In this document: positions 7,169 to 14,785 of the stretch, one piece after another | Layout of the letters: every line of letters starts with the position of its first letter | Position numbering within the stretch: position 1 is the first letter of the stretch | Source of the DNA: JBBSZK01 sp964354995 | GTDB taxonomy: Archaea; Nanobdellota; Nanobdellia; Pacearchaeales; GW2011-AR1 | Direction of reading: 5' to 3' | Length of the DNA stretch: 26,653 nt | NCBI GenBank assembly: GCA_964354995.1 | Contig: CAYHBQ010000007.1 | Coordinates: 1-26,653, forward strand | Position numbers and translations under genes: made by a program | Notes under the pieces: model-generated | The model's input: the letters and a program-made list of their open reading frames with translations, nothing else | Databases searched by the model: none | What the model was told of the DNA's origin: nothing

Positions 7169-8376
7169 AATCAGATTATCTTATTTTGGGAGCACGTAAT
7201 CTTTCTCGAAGAAAGGTGCGAAGTTGGTTGACGATGTTGGGAATCTTCATCTCAATCGCAACCATATTCACGCTAGTAAGTCTTTCTTTGGGCCTTCAGG
7301 GCGCGATTAATGAACAGTTTAGACTTTTGGGTGCAGATAAGTTCTTTATTCAGCCCGAGGGTCAACTTGCGGGGCCTGGCACAGGGGGCGCCGTTAGTTT
7401 TGACATTGAGGACGTGGAGGTTGTTAAAAAAGTAATAGGGGTCAAGGATGCAACCTACTGGACTGCAAGCCCTGTTGAAGTTGAATTTCATGACGAGAAA
7501 CGTTTTTTGAGCGTGGCCGGATTTCCTCTTGATGAAGGCGATTTATTCTTGGAAAATGGAGCATATAAGATTGACGAAGGACGATTTCTCGAAGATGGGG
7601 ACCTTGGGGAGATTATGATTGGTAGTCAATTTAAGTATCGAAGTTTATTCAATAGGCCCGTGCACGCGGGAGATACTCTTCTCATTAATGGGTACGAGTT
7701 TAAAGTACGTGCTGTGATGCAACCCTTGGGAAATCCAGGTGATGATCGACTTATCCTTATGGCCATTGAGGATATTAGACGTATAACAGAGATTGGTGAG
7801 CGAGTTGACATGATTATCGCTCAAGCCGAAGAGGGATATGATATTAATGAAATTGCTGAAAGAGTCGCAAAACGATTGCGAACACATCGTGATGTTGAAG
7901 AAAAAAACCAGGACTTTACGATCCTCACGCCCGACGAACTTATTGCTACCTTTGGAAGTATTTTAGACATCGTGACAGGGTTTCTTATTGGAGTTGCGGC
8001 GATATCACTTCTTGTTGGAGGAATCGGAATTACAAACACTATGTACACTTCGGTTTTAGAACGTACAAAAGAAATTGGAATTATGAAAGCGATTGGTGCT
8101 CGCAATCGAGATATATTATCGATATTTTTGATAGAGTCGGGTTTGTTGGGGTTAGTGGGAGGAATTGTGGGAGTAGTATTAGGCATTGGGATTAGCAAAG
8201 GAATTGAGTATGCAATCGTAGCCTTATTTGGCATAACGCTCTTACAAGCAGCATTGCCTTGGTGGCTCATTGGGGGATGTCTCATATTCAGCTTTTGCAT
8301 AGGGGCCCTTTCGGGATTAGTACCCTCTTGGAGAGCGAGTGGGCTTAAAACGGTTGACGCACTTAGATATGAATAA
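7165..8376 (+). CDS. MacB/FtsX-family ABC transporter permease (second copy)
   Basis: The GTG start at 7165 overlaps the stop of the first permease by four bases. The 403-aa protein has the same plan: N-terminal helix RSWLTMLGIFISIATIFTLV, an extracellular MacB_PCD-like domain, and three C-terminal helices with the same GGIGITNTMYTSVLERTKEI block. The two permeases probably form a heterodimer with the ATPase. Outside the conserved blocks the proteins have diverged strongly, especially in the extracellular domain, so they are likely functional paralogues rather than a recent duplication. Stop TAA at 8374-8376; the next TATA box begins about 13 bases later. Confidence 0.9.
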   Translation: MKSDYLILGARNLSRRKVRSWLTMLGIFISIATIFTLVSLSLGLQGAINEQFRLLGADKFFIQPEGQLAGPGTGGAVSFDIEDVEVVKKVIGVKDATYWTASPVEVEFHDEKRFLSVAGFPLDEGDLFLENGAYKIDEGRFLEDGDLGEIMIGSQFKYRSLFNRPVHAGDTLLINGYEFKVRAVMQPLGNPGDDRLILMAIEDIRRITEIGERVDMIIAQAEEGYDINEIAERVAKRLRTHRDVEEKNQDFTILTPDELIATFGSILDIVTGFLIGVAAISLLVGGIGITNTMYTSVLERTKEIGIMKAIGARNRDILSIFLIESGLLGLVGGIVGVVLGIGISKGIEYAIVALFGITLLQAALPWWLIGGCLIFSFCIGALSGLVPSWRASGLKTVDALRYE

Positions 8377-8428
8377 AAATACACAAAACTTTAAATAGCA
8401 TTATTCAGTGACCAGTCTGAAAAAAAAG

Positions 8429-8602
8429 ATGGCGAAAAAATGTGGCTTTTGTAAATCTGAGCTTGCCGATGAGGAAGCGTTTGAAGTCTGTCACCGTTGT
8501 GGAGAAGGGATATGGGGGGCCAAGATGTTTAAGACGATTAAAGATAATATGAACGGGGCTCGAGATAAAGGAAATCTTTATCAAGGTTCGGTTTCCTCGT
8601 AG
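8429..8602 (+). CDS. Small zinc-ribbon protein
   Basis: ATG 8429 gives 57 aa. CGFC (residues 5-8) and CHRCG near residue 21 form two CxxC knuckles, followed by GIWGAKMFKTIKDNMNGARD and GNLYQGS. I believe proteins of this pattern are conserved and uncharacterised in archaea, but I cannot name a family. An upstream GTG at 8408 is in frame; it is only about 15 bases from the TATA box CTTTAAATAG (about 8390-8399), while ATG 8429 is about 35 bases away, so I prefer the ATG. It lies just before the L21e promoter, whose TATA element begins right after its stop codon. Confidence 0.72.
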   Translation: MAKKCGFCKSELADEEAFEVCHRCGEGIWGAKMFKTIKDNMNGARDKGNLYQGSVSS

Positions 8603-8606
8603 GAAA

Positions 8607-8617
8607 GCTTTTTAAAC
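8607..8617 (+). promoter_or_regulatory. TATA box of the L21e-led ribosomal operon
   Basis: GCTTTTTAAAC lies 26 bases before ATG 8638, preceded by a purine-rich BRE-like GGAAA. From here to S9 no intergenic space exceeds about 25 bases, so this may drive much of the cluster. Confidence 0.6.
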
Positions 8618-8637
8618 TGCATTTCTAAGGTAGTAGC

Positions 8638-8898
8638 ATGTCCTCGAGTCGTCCTATCCGTAACAAAGGAAAATTGTCTTTTAGTCGTTACTTTCAGAAA
8701 TTTGAAACGGGAGAGCGTGTGGCGCTCGTTAAAGAGCAAGGAACTATGGCTCATTTCTCTCATCGTATGCAAGGAAGAACGGGTGTGGTTATTGCGAAAC
8801 GAGGATCGGCATATGTTATAGAAGTTAAGGATCTTGGAAAGATTAAACAGATTATTACACACCCCATCAATCTAAAGAGGGTACTGGTCAGCGCATGA
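8638..8898 (+). CDS. rpl21e: 50S ribosomal protein L21e
   Basis: An 86-aa large-subunit protein shared by archaea and eukaryotes. Recognised from SRPIRNKGKLSFSRYFQKFE, HRMQGRTGVVIAKRGSAYVI and the C-terminal THPINLKRV. The length is slightly below the usual 95-100 aa. It shares a four-base ATGA overlap with rpoF, so the two are translationally coupled. L21e-rpoF-DUF655 is a common archaeal gene order. Confidence 0.94.
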   Translation: MSSSRPIRNKGKLSFSRYFQKFETGERVALVKEQGTMAHFSHRMQGRTGVVIAKRGSAYVIEVKDLGKIKQIITHPINLKRVLVSA

Positions 8899-9194
8899 TT
8901 CTTTCTATGAAACCGCTTCCGCTTGCGGAAGTCCAGGCCCAGATAAGCGAGATGGAAGAGAAAACACCTTTGCACGATTACCTTAAACAATATTGCAAAC
9001 TCTCTGTTGATAAGGCGCGTGGTCTTGAAGAGCAACTTCGGGGGCTTAATAATGTAAAAATAAAAGAAGAATACCTCGTTAAGATTATTGATTTTCTGCC
9101 CCGCGATGCAGAGGAAGTTCACAAAATATTCAATGACGTTTCATTGGACGAGTCGGAGGTCAATGCGATTATTAATGTCGTTAAGGATTACTAA
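8895..9194 (+). CDS. rpoF: DNA-directed RNA polymerase subunit F (Rpb4)
   Basis: RpoF pairs with RpoE to form the stalk of archaeal RNA polymerase, which helps open the promoter and guides the transcript. The 99-aa protein is all-helical. The C-terminal HRDC-like part YLVKIIDFLPRDAEEVHKIF matches Rpb4, where the LPRD/LP.. .EEV turn is characteristic. The start overlaps L21e by four bases (ATGA), and DUF655 begins two bases after its stop. No rpoE is present in the window. Confidence 0.88.
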   Translation: MILSMKPLPLAEVQAQISEMEEKTPLHDYLKQYCKLSVDKARGLEEQLRGLNNVKIKEEYLVKIIDFLPRDAEEVHKIFNDVSLDESEVNAIINVVKDY

Positions 9195-9196
9195 CC

Positions 9197-9736
9197 ATGA
9201 GAAAGAAAGACGACCATGCAATTGTATTAGATTACCTCCCTTATGGATATCCGCTTGAGGGAAAAATGCAGCCCGTGGTGCAAGCCATCGGCGAAAAATA
9301 CCTCGCGTTACTTCAGCTTGCGCCTGTGCGGGGAACCACATTCATTCCTCATGAAAGGATTTATATAGGCCCAGATAAGCGAGATAAAGTACACTTCATC
9401 ATGGGTAGGCTTCCTCAAGAGAAGCTTACTGAGCAAGCAAAGATCCGATTACAGGAATATGTTTCCAAGGTTGTCGGGGAGCGTGAGCAAGAGTTTGTTG
9501 ATTTCTTCAACAAGGCCCAAGCGATTAACACGCGCCTTCACCGCCTTGAACTTCTTCCTGGATTTGGTAAAAAGCATACGAGTGAAATATTAAAGGCACG
9601 TGAAGAGAAGCCTTTCGCCTCGTTTGATGAAATACGACAACGCGTTACAAGCGTTCCAGACCCTCGAAAGGCGATTGAAAAGCGCCTGATTGAGGAAATT
9701 ATGGAATTGCAGCGCCACAATCTCTTCGTTGTATAA
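9197..9736 (+). CDS. DUF655 family protein (predicted RNA-binding, OB-fold plus HhH)
   Basis: The 179-aa protein matches the archaeal DUF655/COG1491 family. The N-terminal part begins HAIVLDYLPYGYPLEGKMQP, and the block PHERIYIGPDKRDKVHFIMG is a family signature. The C-terminal half holds a helix-hairpin-helix unit, LPGFGKKHTSEILKAREEKP (about residues 115-135). The family sits next to rpoF and L21e in many archaea and is thought to bind RNA; its exact role is not established. In many relatives the next gene is the rRNA dimethylase KsgA/Dim1; here S13 follows directly, so the L21e group is joined to the S13 group. Confidence 0.88.
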   Translation: MRKKDDHAIVLDYLPYGYPLEGKMQPVVQAIGEKYLALLQLAPVRGTTFIPHERIYIGPDKRDKVHFIMGRLPQEKLTEQAKIRLQEYVSKVVGEREQEFVDFFNKAQAINTRLHRLELLPGFGKKHTSEILKAREEKPFASFDEIRQRVTSVPDPRKAIEKRLIEEIMELQRHNLFVV

Positions 9737-10246
9737 ATGGAAACAAAATCAGAAAAAACGGAAAAACAAGACGCAAAGAAACGTCCTCCCCAAGCTGAAG
9801 AGCTGGGCGAAGTACTCGTTCGTATCTTTGGACAGGATATGCCGGGAAGCAAAAGTATCTATGTGGGACTTATACGAATTAAGGGTGTTTCGTGGGCGGT
9901 TGCTAATGCTCTCTGTTTGCAACTTGGATTCGATAAGCGCATAAAGGTGAAGGACCTTTCAAAAGACCAAATTGCCAAGATTGAAAAGGCTCTTCAAAAT
10001 ATTACCTTGCCTAGTTTCTTGCAAAATCGTCGACGTGACCCTGAAACGGGATTGCATAAACATCTTCTTACGAATGCGCTTGATATTCAAAAAGAATTTG
10101 ATATTAAACGACTAAAGAAGATAAAGAGTTATAGAGGATTACGTCACGCGCAAGGACTCCCTGTCCGTGGACAGCGTACTCGCAGTCATTTTAGAAAGAG
10201 AGGAGGTGCCGTGGGCGTAAGACGAAAAGATGATTCGAAAGCATAA
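9737..10246 (+). CDS. rps13: 30S ribosomal protein S13
   Basis: uS13 sits in the head of the small subunit and contacts the large subunit and tRNA. The 169-aa protein starts right after the DUF655 stop codon, with a charged N-terminal extension (METKSEKTEKQDAKKRPPQ) longer than usual. The core follows: RIFGQDMPGSKSIYVGLIRI, then KSYRGLRHAQGLPVRGQRTR. The first gene of the S13-S4-S11-RpoD block; it overlaps S4 by 17 bases. Confidence 0.96.
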   Translation: METKSEKTEKQDAKKRPPQAEELGEVLVRIFGQDMPGSKSIYVGLIRIKGVSWAVANALCLQLGFDKRIKVKDLSKDQIAKIEKALQNITLPSFLQNRRRDPETGLHKHLLTNALDIQKEFDIKRLKKIKSYRGLRHAQGLPVRGQRTRSHFRKRGGAVGVRRKDDSKA

Positions 10247-10715
10247 AAAATATTCTAATCCTAGAAAGCGATACGATAGTGTACGCATCAGTGAAGAAAA
10301 TGCGCTCGTGGAGCGATACGCCTTGAAGAATAAACGGGAGATTTGGAAGTTTGAAGCAAAAGTCCGCTACTTCAGAAATCGTGCAAAGGCACTTATTACG
10401 GCTCGCCCTGAAGAACAACAGGCCCTTTTTAAGAAACTTGTTGCGATTGGACTTCCTATACAGTCGGTTTCGGACGTCCTTGCCCTTACCAAAGAAGATT
10501 TATTGAAGCGACGCCTTACGAGCGTGCTTGCACAAAGAGGCCTTGCGCGAACACCTCGAGAAGCGCGCCAGATGATAAGTCATAAACGCGTGCGCATACA
10601 TGGAAAAGCGGTAAGCGCTCCAGGGTATTTGGTTAAGACACACGACGAGAATGCGATTCAGGTCAAACAACCCGTACTGCCCATTAAACAAGAGGAGGAA
10701 CCTATACATGAGTGA
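10230..10715 (+). CDS. rps4: 30S ribosomal protein S4
   Basis: uS4 is a primary 16S rRNA binder in small-subunit assembly. The 161-aa protein has the archaeal N-terminus RKHKKYSNPRKRYDS, helical core WKFEAKVRYFRNRAKALI, and the S4 RNA-binding domain RRLTSVLAQRGLARTPREAR, then QMISHKRVRIHGKAVSAPGY. The C-terminal tail is short and acidic. ATG 10230 lies within the end of S13; a GAGG motif for it is not needed if coupling operates. Its end overlaps the S11 start by 8 bases. Confidence 0.96.
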   Translation: MIRKHKKYSNPRKRYDSVRISEENALVERYALKNKREIWKFEAKVRYFRNRAKALITARPEEQQALFKKLVAIGLPIQSVSDVLALTKEDLLKRRLTSVLAQRGLARTPREARQMISHKRVRIHGKAVSAPGYLVKTHDENAIQVKQPVLPIKQEEEPIHE

Positions 10716-11157
10716 AGAAATCGTTGATGCTGGCGTTGTAAAACCAGTGAAAGAAGAAACTGAACCTGTTATTCCTGAGCGTGACGAACGTGTAGGGATT
10801 GTATATATTTATAGCACCTTTAACAATACGCTTATTCACATAACTGACCTTGCAGGGAATACTATTTCTCGTATTAGTGGGGGAATGGTGACCAAACATA
10901 GCAGACTTAAAGCTAATCCTACTACGGCCATGTTTGCGGCGAAGAAGGCTGCGGAGCGTGCTCGCGATGTGGGAATTACGAGTCTTTACGTGCGAACACG
11001 CGCGCAAACTAATGCCGCTGGTATGGGTCCCGGAGCACACGCGGCCGTTAAAACGCTTACCAAAGAAGGATTCAGAATATTGAGCATTGTTGATACCACC
11101 CGTGTACCGCGTGGCGGTCCTAAGAAGAAAGGAGGCAAGCGAGGCAGAAGGGTTTAA
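10708..11157 (+). CDS. rps11: 30S ribosomal protein S11
   Basis: uS11 lies on the platform of the small subunit near the E site. ATG 10708 is chosen because AGAGGAGG (about 10691-10698) is a clear Shine-Dalgarno 9 bases upstream. It gives 149 aa with an acidic N-terminal leader, then VGIVYIYSTFNNTLIHITDL, RISGGMVTKHSRLKANPTTA and the hallmark VPRGGPKKKGGKRGRRV end. It overlaps S4 by 8 bases. Confidence 0.96.
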   Translation: MSEEIVDAGVVKPVKEETEPVIPERDERVGIVYIYSTFNNTLIHITDLAGNTISRISGGMVTKHSRLKANPTTAMFAAKKAAERARDVGITSLYVRTRAQTNAAGMGPGAHAAVKTLTKEGFRILSIVDTTRVPRGGPKKKGGKRGRRV

Positions 11158-11181
11158 AAGACTCTTGCTCATCACGTTCGC

Positions 11182-11880
11182 ATGGAAATTATACAGAATA
11201 CCCCTGAACGCCTCGTCGTCAGAATGCCTGCCAATGAAACTCTAGCTAATGCACTTCGTCGAAGTATCACCGAAATCCCTGTGTTGGCTATTGATGAAGT
11301 AGAAATTCACAAAAATGATTCGGCACTCTATGATGAAATGCTTGCGCATCGTATTGGACTTGTACCTTTGAAGAATGAGGGTGCAATTAGTGAAAAAACA
11401 GAGGGCACGTTAAAGTTTTCAAAGAAAGGTCCATGTACGGTGTATGCAGGAGATTTGGAAGGTGATTTTGAACCAGTGCACCCCAAGACTCCGCTCGTCT
11501 TGCTTGAAAAAGATCAAGAGATGGAGTTTGTAGCAATGGCTCGCGTTGGTCGTGGCATCGAACATGAGAAATATACTCCTGGTCTTGGATTTTATAGACA
11601 TCTTTCGTTAGTCAGTTCAAAAAATACTCATGTCCAAAAACTAGCAGAAAACGCGCAAGGACTCATTAAATCAGAGAAAGTCAAAGACGGATGGATTTGC
11701 GATGTTAACGAGTCGGTTGCTGAAGAGATTAATCGTCTCGATTCTGAGGCTCTGCACGAAGCAGAAGAAATCTTGTTTATCATAGAATCATTTGGCCAAA
11801 TGGCTGCGAAAGATATTATGCTCAAGGCCGTACGTGCACTCGGTGAAAACGTTGAAGCGTTCGAGAAATCACTCTCGTAA
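11182..11880 (+). CDS. rpoD: DNA-directed RNA polymerase subunit D (Rpb3)
   Basis: Subunit D dimerises with L and starts RNA polymerase assembly. The 232-aa protein has the D/alpha dimerisation signature NALRRSITEIPVLAIDEVEI and HRIGLVPLKNE, followed by the insert domain and the closing helix FIIESFGQMAAKDIMLKAVR. Many archaeal D subunits carry a ferredoxin-like cysteine domain. Here the insert region (about 140-190) has a single cysteine (WICDV), so no 4Fe-4S cluster can be bound. The start lies 24 bases after S11; a tRNA gene begins 7 bases after its stop. Confidence 0.95.
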   Translation: MEIIQNTPERLVVRMPANETLANALRRSITEIPVLAIDEVEIHKNDSALYDEMLAHRIGLVPLKNEGAISEKTEGTLKFSKKGPCTVYAGDLEGDFEPVHPKTPLVLLEKDQEMEFVAMARVGRGIEHEKYTPGLGFYRHLSLVSSKNTHVQKLAENAQGLIKSEKVKDGWICDVNESVAEEINRLDSEALHEAEEILFIIESFGQMAAKDIMLKAVRALGENVEAFEKSLS

Positions 11881-11887
11881 TGCTCAC

Positions 11888-11971
11888 GCGGGGATGCCGG
11901 AGCGGTCAAACGGGCTGCCTTGAGGTGGCAGTGGCTTAGTGCCTGCGTAGGTTCGATTCCTACTCTCCGCA
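11888..11971 (+). tRNA. tRNA-Leu (anticodon GAG)
   Basis: The acceptor arms GCGGGGA (11888-11894) and TCTCCGC (11964-11970) pair over seven positions with one G-T. The anticodon stem CTGCC/GGCAG encloses the loop TTGAGGT, giving anticodon GAG, which reads CUC and CUU. The long variable arm (about 15 bases) is typical of class II tRNAs such as Leu. The T arm GTAGG-TTCGATT-CCTAC is perfect. No CCA is encoded and no intron is seen. It lies between rpoD and L18e on the same strand with tiny gaps, so it is probably excised from the operon transcript. Confidence 0.96.
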
Positions 11972-11980
11972 TTACATACT

Positions 11981-12349
11981 ATGGCAAGCATCAGAAGCTT
12001 ACGAAGACACATAGGGAGAAAGACACATCCCATCTTAGTGGAAACGCTTCTCCTTGCACGAAAACAAAAGGCATGGAGGCCACTTGCTCAGAAGATTGCG
12101 AGTTCGACTCGCACTCATGCGGCGATTAACCTTGGGCAGTTAGATAAGAACACGAAGGAAGGAGATACGGTTGTGGTCCCCGGTAAGGTGTTGGGTACGG
12201 GAGAAGTCACCAAGCGATTCAGGGTTTGTGCGTTGAGTTTTTCACAGGTGGCTCTGGAGAAACTTAAGGCAGCGAAGGTTGAAACCGTTACTATTCTTGA
12301 AGAAATTAAAAAAAATGTTAAAGCGGAGGGCATTAAAATCGTACAATGA
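11981..12349 (+). CDS. rpl18e: 50S ribosomal protein L18e
   Basis: The 122-aa archaeal/eukaryotic large-subunit protein is recognised from WRPLAQKIASSTRTHAAINL, then GDTVVVPGKVLGTGEVTKRF and SFSQVALEKLKAAKVETVTI. It begins 9 bases after the tRNA-Leu and overlaps L13 by four bases (ATGA), so L18e-L13-S9 is a coupled trio. Confidence 0.95.
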   Translation: MASIRSLRRHIGRKTHPILVETLLLARKQKAWRPLAQKIASSTRTHAAINLGQLDKNTKEGDTVVVPGKVLGTGEVTKRFRVCALSFSQVALEKLKAAKVETVTILEEIKKNVKAEGIKIVQ

Positions 12350-12753
12350 CTGCACCAGTAATAGTTGTAGACGCGACTAACGCGCTTTTGGGTCGACTCG
12401 CAAGTTATGTTGCGAAACAGGCTCTGCTCGGCCATGACGTAATCATTGTTAATTGTAATCGAGCAGTCCTCTCAGGAAATGGGGCGTTTATCGGCGCACA
12501 TTACCGTGCACGACGAGCCCGTGGAGGTTCGGCACTGAAGGGACCCAACTTTCCTCGGTCCCCTGAACGAATTGTTAAACGGACTATACGAGGTATGCTG
12601 CCTTATAGACAAATGCGGGGAACCCAAGCATTCAAACGAATACGTTGTTATAATGATGTCCCTGAGCAGTATGCTTCTGCCTCGCTTATTAAAGCAGGAA
12701 AAGAAAAACCCATAAAGACAATGAGCTTGGAGGCGTTATCAAAAATACTATGA
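12346..12753 (+). CDS. rpl13: 50S ribosomal protein L13
   Basis: uL13 is recognised from VDATNALLGRLASYVAKQAL, VNCNRAVLSGN, and the motif SPERIVKRTIRGMLPYRQMR. The 135-aa length is normal for archaea. Both ends overlap neighbouring genes by four bases. Confidence 0.95.
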   Translation: MTAPVIVVDATNALLGRLASYVAKQALLGHDVIIVNCNRAVLSGNGAFIGAHYRARRARGGSALKGPNFPRSPERIVKRTIRGMLPYRQMRGTQAFKRIRCYNDVPEQYASASLIKAGKEKPIKTMSLEALSKIL

Positions 12754-13160
12754 TTGTAAAACCTCTTTTTGTTGTGGCGGGTAAGCGCAAGACTGCTGTG
12801 GCAAAGGCATTTGTCTTTTCAGGCAAAGGTCATGTTACGTATAATGGGCAACATTATGAAACGTTGCCGTTTTTTCATAAGTTAGCTATTTCTGAACCTT
12901 TGAAGATTGCACAAGAAACACTGGGTGCACTCTCATTTGACATTAAAATTCGTACTTCGGGCGGAGGCAAAGAAGGTCAGATTCAGGCCGCTCGTCTTGC
13001 GTTGGCTAAGGCCTTGGTGCGTGCCAGTCAGTCCCTTGACTTACGAAAGGCGTACCTTAAATATGATCGCGCATTGCTTGTTGCAGACACGCGACGCAAG
13101 GAGCCGTATAAACCCGGCGACTCAAAAGCACGCGCAAAGAGACAGAAGTCATATCGTTGA
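12750..13160 (+). CDS. rps9: 30S ribosomal protein S9
   Basis: uS9 has the N-terminal VAGKRKTAVAKAF, the core RTSGGGKEGQIQAARLALAK, and a C-terminal tail ending KARAKRQKSYR that reaches the P-site tRNA in the ribosome; the final R is preserved. The 136-aa length is usual. It closes the ribosomal cluster. The RpoN gene that often follows is absent here and lies at 4026-4223. Confidence 0.96.
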   Translation: MIVKPLFVVAGKRKTAVAKAFVFSGKGHVTYNGQHYETLPFFHKLAISEPLKIAQETLGALSFDIKIRTSGGGKEGQIQAARLALAKALVRASQSLDLRKAYLKYDRALLVADTRRKEPYKPGDSKARAKRQKSYR

Positions 13161-13205
13161 TTGTATCAGCATAACATTCTTAAATCAGTTATTTCCTCGA
13201 ATTAT

Positions 13206-13481
13206 ATGCTTGTGAAAATATTGGGCGGACTTGATCTGATTTCTGCAATTGTATTTCTTATGATTATTTTTGGTCTCGACCCATGGACGCAACTTGTGCT
13301 TTTCTGCGCGGGGCTTCTCTTCCTGAAGGGGTTGTTCATTTTGACAGGGGAACCTCTGAGCGTCATAGATTTAGTTAGTTCTCTTACACTTATTTTTTCA
13401 TTATTGTGGATCCCTTGGATGGGGCTTGCATGGATGTTGGCTCTCCTTTTACTTGCAAAAGGAATTGTTAGTTTTATTTAG
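13206..13481 (+). CDS. Small multi-pass membrane protein
   Basis: The 91-aa protein is almost wholly hydrophobic, with three or four helices (for example LDLISAIVFLMIIFGL, LVLFCAGLLFLKGLFIL, VIDLVSSLTLIFSLLW and GLAWMLALLLLAKGIVSFI). No family recognised. ATG 13206 is preferred over TTG 13161 because a TATA-like CTTAAATC lies about 25 bases upstream of it. It follows S9 on the same strand and its end overlaps the convergent xerA by 8 bases. Confidence 0.65.
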   Translation: MLVKILGGLDLISAIVFLMIIFGLDPWTQLVLFCAGLLFLKGLFILTGEPLSVIDLVSSLTLIFSLLWIPWMGLAWMLALLLLAKGIVSFI

Positions 13482-14286
13482 ACATGAGTGTGTCGAGTGG
13501 ATTTTCTATTCGTTTCAGCTGCTCTGAAGAAACGTGCGTGTACAATTGAGTCGTCGATAAAGAGGCGTGGCCCAGTAATGTCTGAATCAGGCGTATGTCC
13601 GTTCCTCCTTCGAGGAGGTGTGTTGCAAAACTATGGCGTAATGTGTGGGGCGTCACTTTTTTCTGAAGGTTTGATTTATCGCGCAGGCGTTTGATTATTT
13701 TTTGCACATTCCGCGTAGTGAGGGGCTTTTCTTTGGAGAACAGGAATTCATTCTGCCTCCGTTTTACGTAGTCTCGGAGTTCCTTCCCGAGTTGGTCTGA
13801 TAAAATAAACATACGGTCTTTGCCCCCTTTACCACTTCGTGCCCAACCAATCTTTTCATCAAAACGAAGATCTTGCACGCGCAACTTCACAAGTTCCGAC
13901 ACACGCAGACCCGATGAGTACAAAAATGAGACCATGAGTCTCGACTTCATGGTGTCGCAGGAAGCAATTAAGGATTTCACTTCCTCTTTGGTGAGTACTT
14001 CAGGCAATCTTTTTTCCTTTTTGGGTACTCTTACGGTCACAAAGGGCTTCTTAAGCACCTCTGTATAAAAAAACTTAAGAGATGCTGCCGCCAACATGGT
14101 TGTGCTTTTAGAACGTGCTTCTATAAGAAATGCGAGATAATTTTTCACATCTTCCTCTGTCAGATCAGAAGCGTTTTTGTGCGCATGTATAAGAAATTTA
14201 TTTACAAAAAAGGTGTAATTGCGCACCGTAAGTGGAGAAAACCCTCTTAGTTTTAGTTCGGTTTGTAATTGTTCTATCTCGCCCAT
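13474..14286 (-). CDS. xerA: Tyrosine recombinase XerA-like
   Basis: The 270-aa protein has an N-terminal SAM-like core-binding domain (residues 1-85) and a catalytic domain with all expected residues: R128 (SSGLRVSEL), K153 (SGKGGKDR), H214 and R217 (HTLRHSFATHLLEGG), H240 (LLGH) and the nucleophile Y249 (TTQLYTHVS). The size and lack of extensions fit the archaeal XerA that resolves chromosome dimers at dif, rather than a phage integrase. TATA element at 14316-14325 on the minus strand, about 34 bases before the ATG. I see no convincing dif site nearby. An integrative-element role is possible but less likely, as neighbours look chromosomal. Confidence 0.88.
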   Translation of the reverse strand: MGEIEQLQTELKLRGFSPLTVRNYTFFVNKFLIHAHKNASDLTEEDVKNYLAFLIEARSKSTTMLAAASLKFFYTEVLKKPFVTVRVPKKEKRLPEVLTKEEVKSLIASCDTMKSRLMVSFLYSSGLRVSELVKLRVQDLRFDEKIGWARSGKGGKDRMFILSDQLGKELRDYVKRRQNEFLFSKEKPLTTRNVQKIIKRLRDKSNLQKKVTPHTLRHSFATHLLEGGTDIRLIQTLLGHASLSTTQLYTHVSSEQLKRIENPLDTLMSK

Positions 14287-14335
14287 TCTTTTCTCACGAG
14301 AAGAGAAGCGTTGCGCTATTTAAGCTTTTCAGAGC

Positions 14336-14785
14336 TCACGAAACTTCTTTTGACGTTATGACGCATCCTTCAGTAAGAATTGCTAACTCCGATATGGACG
14401 TGGACGATTCGTCAAATACATACTTTTTTGTCTCGCCTTTCGCAGGAAGCGTGCATCCTCCGCATTGCGCGCCGCACACCCAATCAATAGTAACCCCTTC
14501 AGAACTTGCCATACGCAAAATAATCGCATCGGGCGAAGCAGAATTTGATTTATGGGTTATTGTTGTCGCAAGTCTTCCGTCTGCATCGAGTGTTGCAGAG
14601 TCTATAACGAATGGAGTATTTATCTGAAGTTGCGCACAAGTCAAGGCGGGGGCAAATGAGATACGTAACGTTTGAGTAACGGCATACCCTATCCCGATGG
14701 CCAGCGATGTAGAAATGACCATAATAAGCAGGGCAGAAATAAGCATGCTTGTTCCTCGACGTGAGGACACTCCTAAACTCTGCAT
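14336..14785 (-). CDS. Archaeal type IV pilin-like secreted protein
   Basis: The 149-aa protein starts with a short basic leader (MQSLGVSSRRG) followed by a single hydrophobic helix, TSMLISALLIMVISTSLAIG. This is the layout of archaeal class III (prepilin-type) signal sequences, which are cut by a PibD-like peptidase. The extracellular part has cysteines at LTCAQLQ, WVCGAQCGGC and EGCVI, so disulfides are likely. The 5' end overlaps the upstream metalloprotease gene by 13 bases, indicating one operon. Proteins of this sort form pili or adhesins or act as anchored pseudopilins. Confidence 0.68.
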   Translation of the reverse strand: MQSLGVSSRRGTSMLISALLIMVISTSLAIGIGYAVTQTLRISFAPALTCAQLQINTPFVIDSATLDADGRLATTITHKSNSASPDAIILRMASSEGVTIDWVCGAQCGGCTLPAKGETKKYVFDESSTSISELAILTEGCVITSKEVS

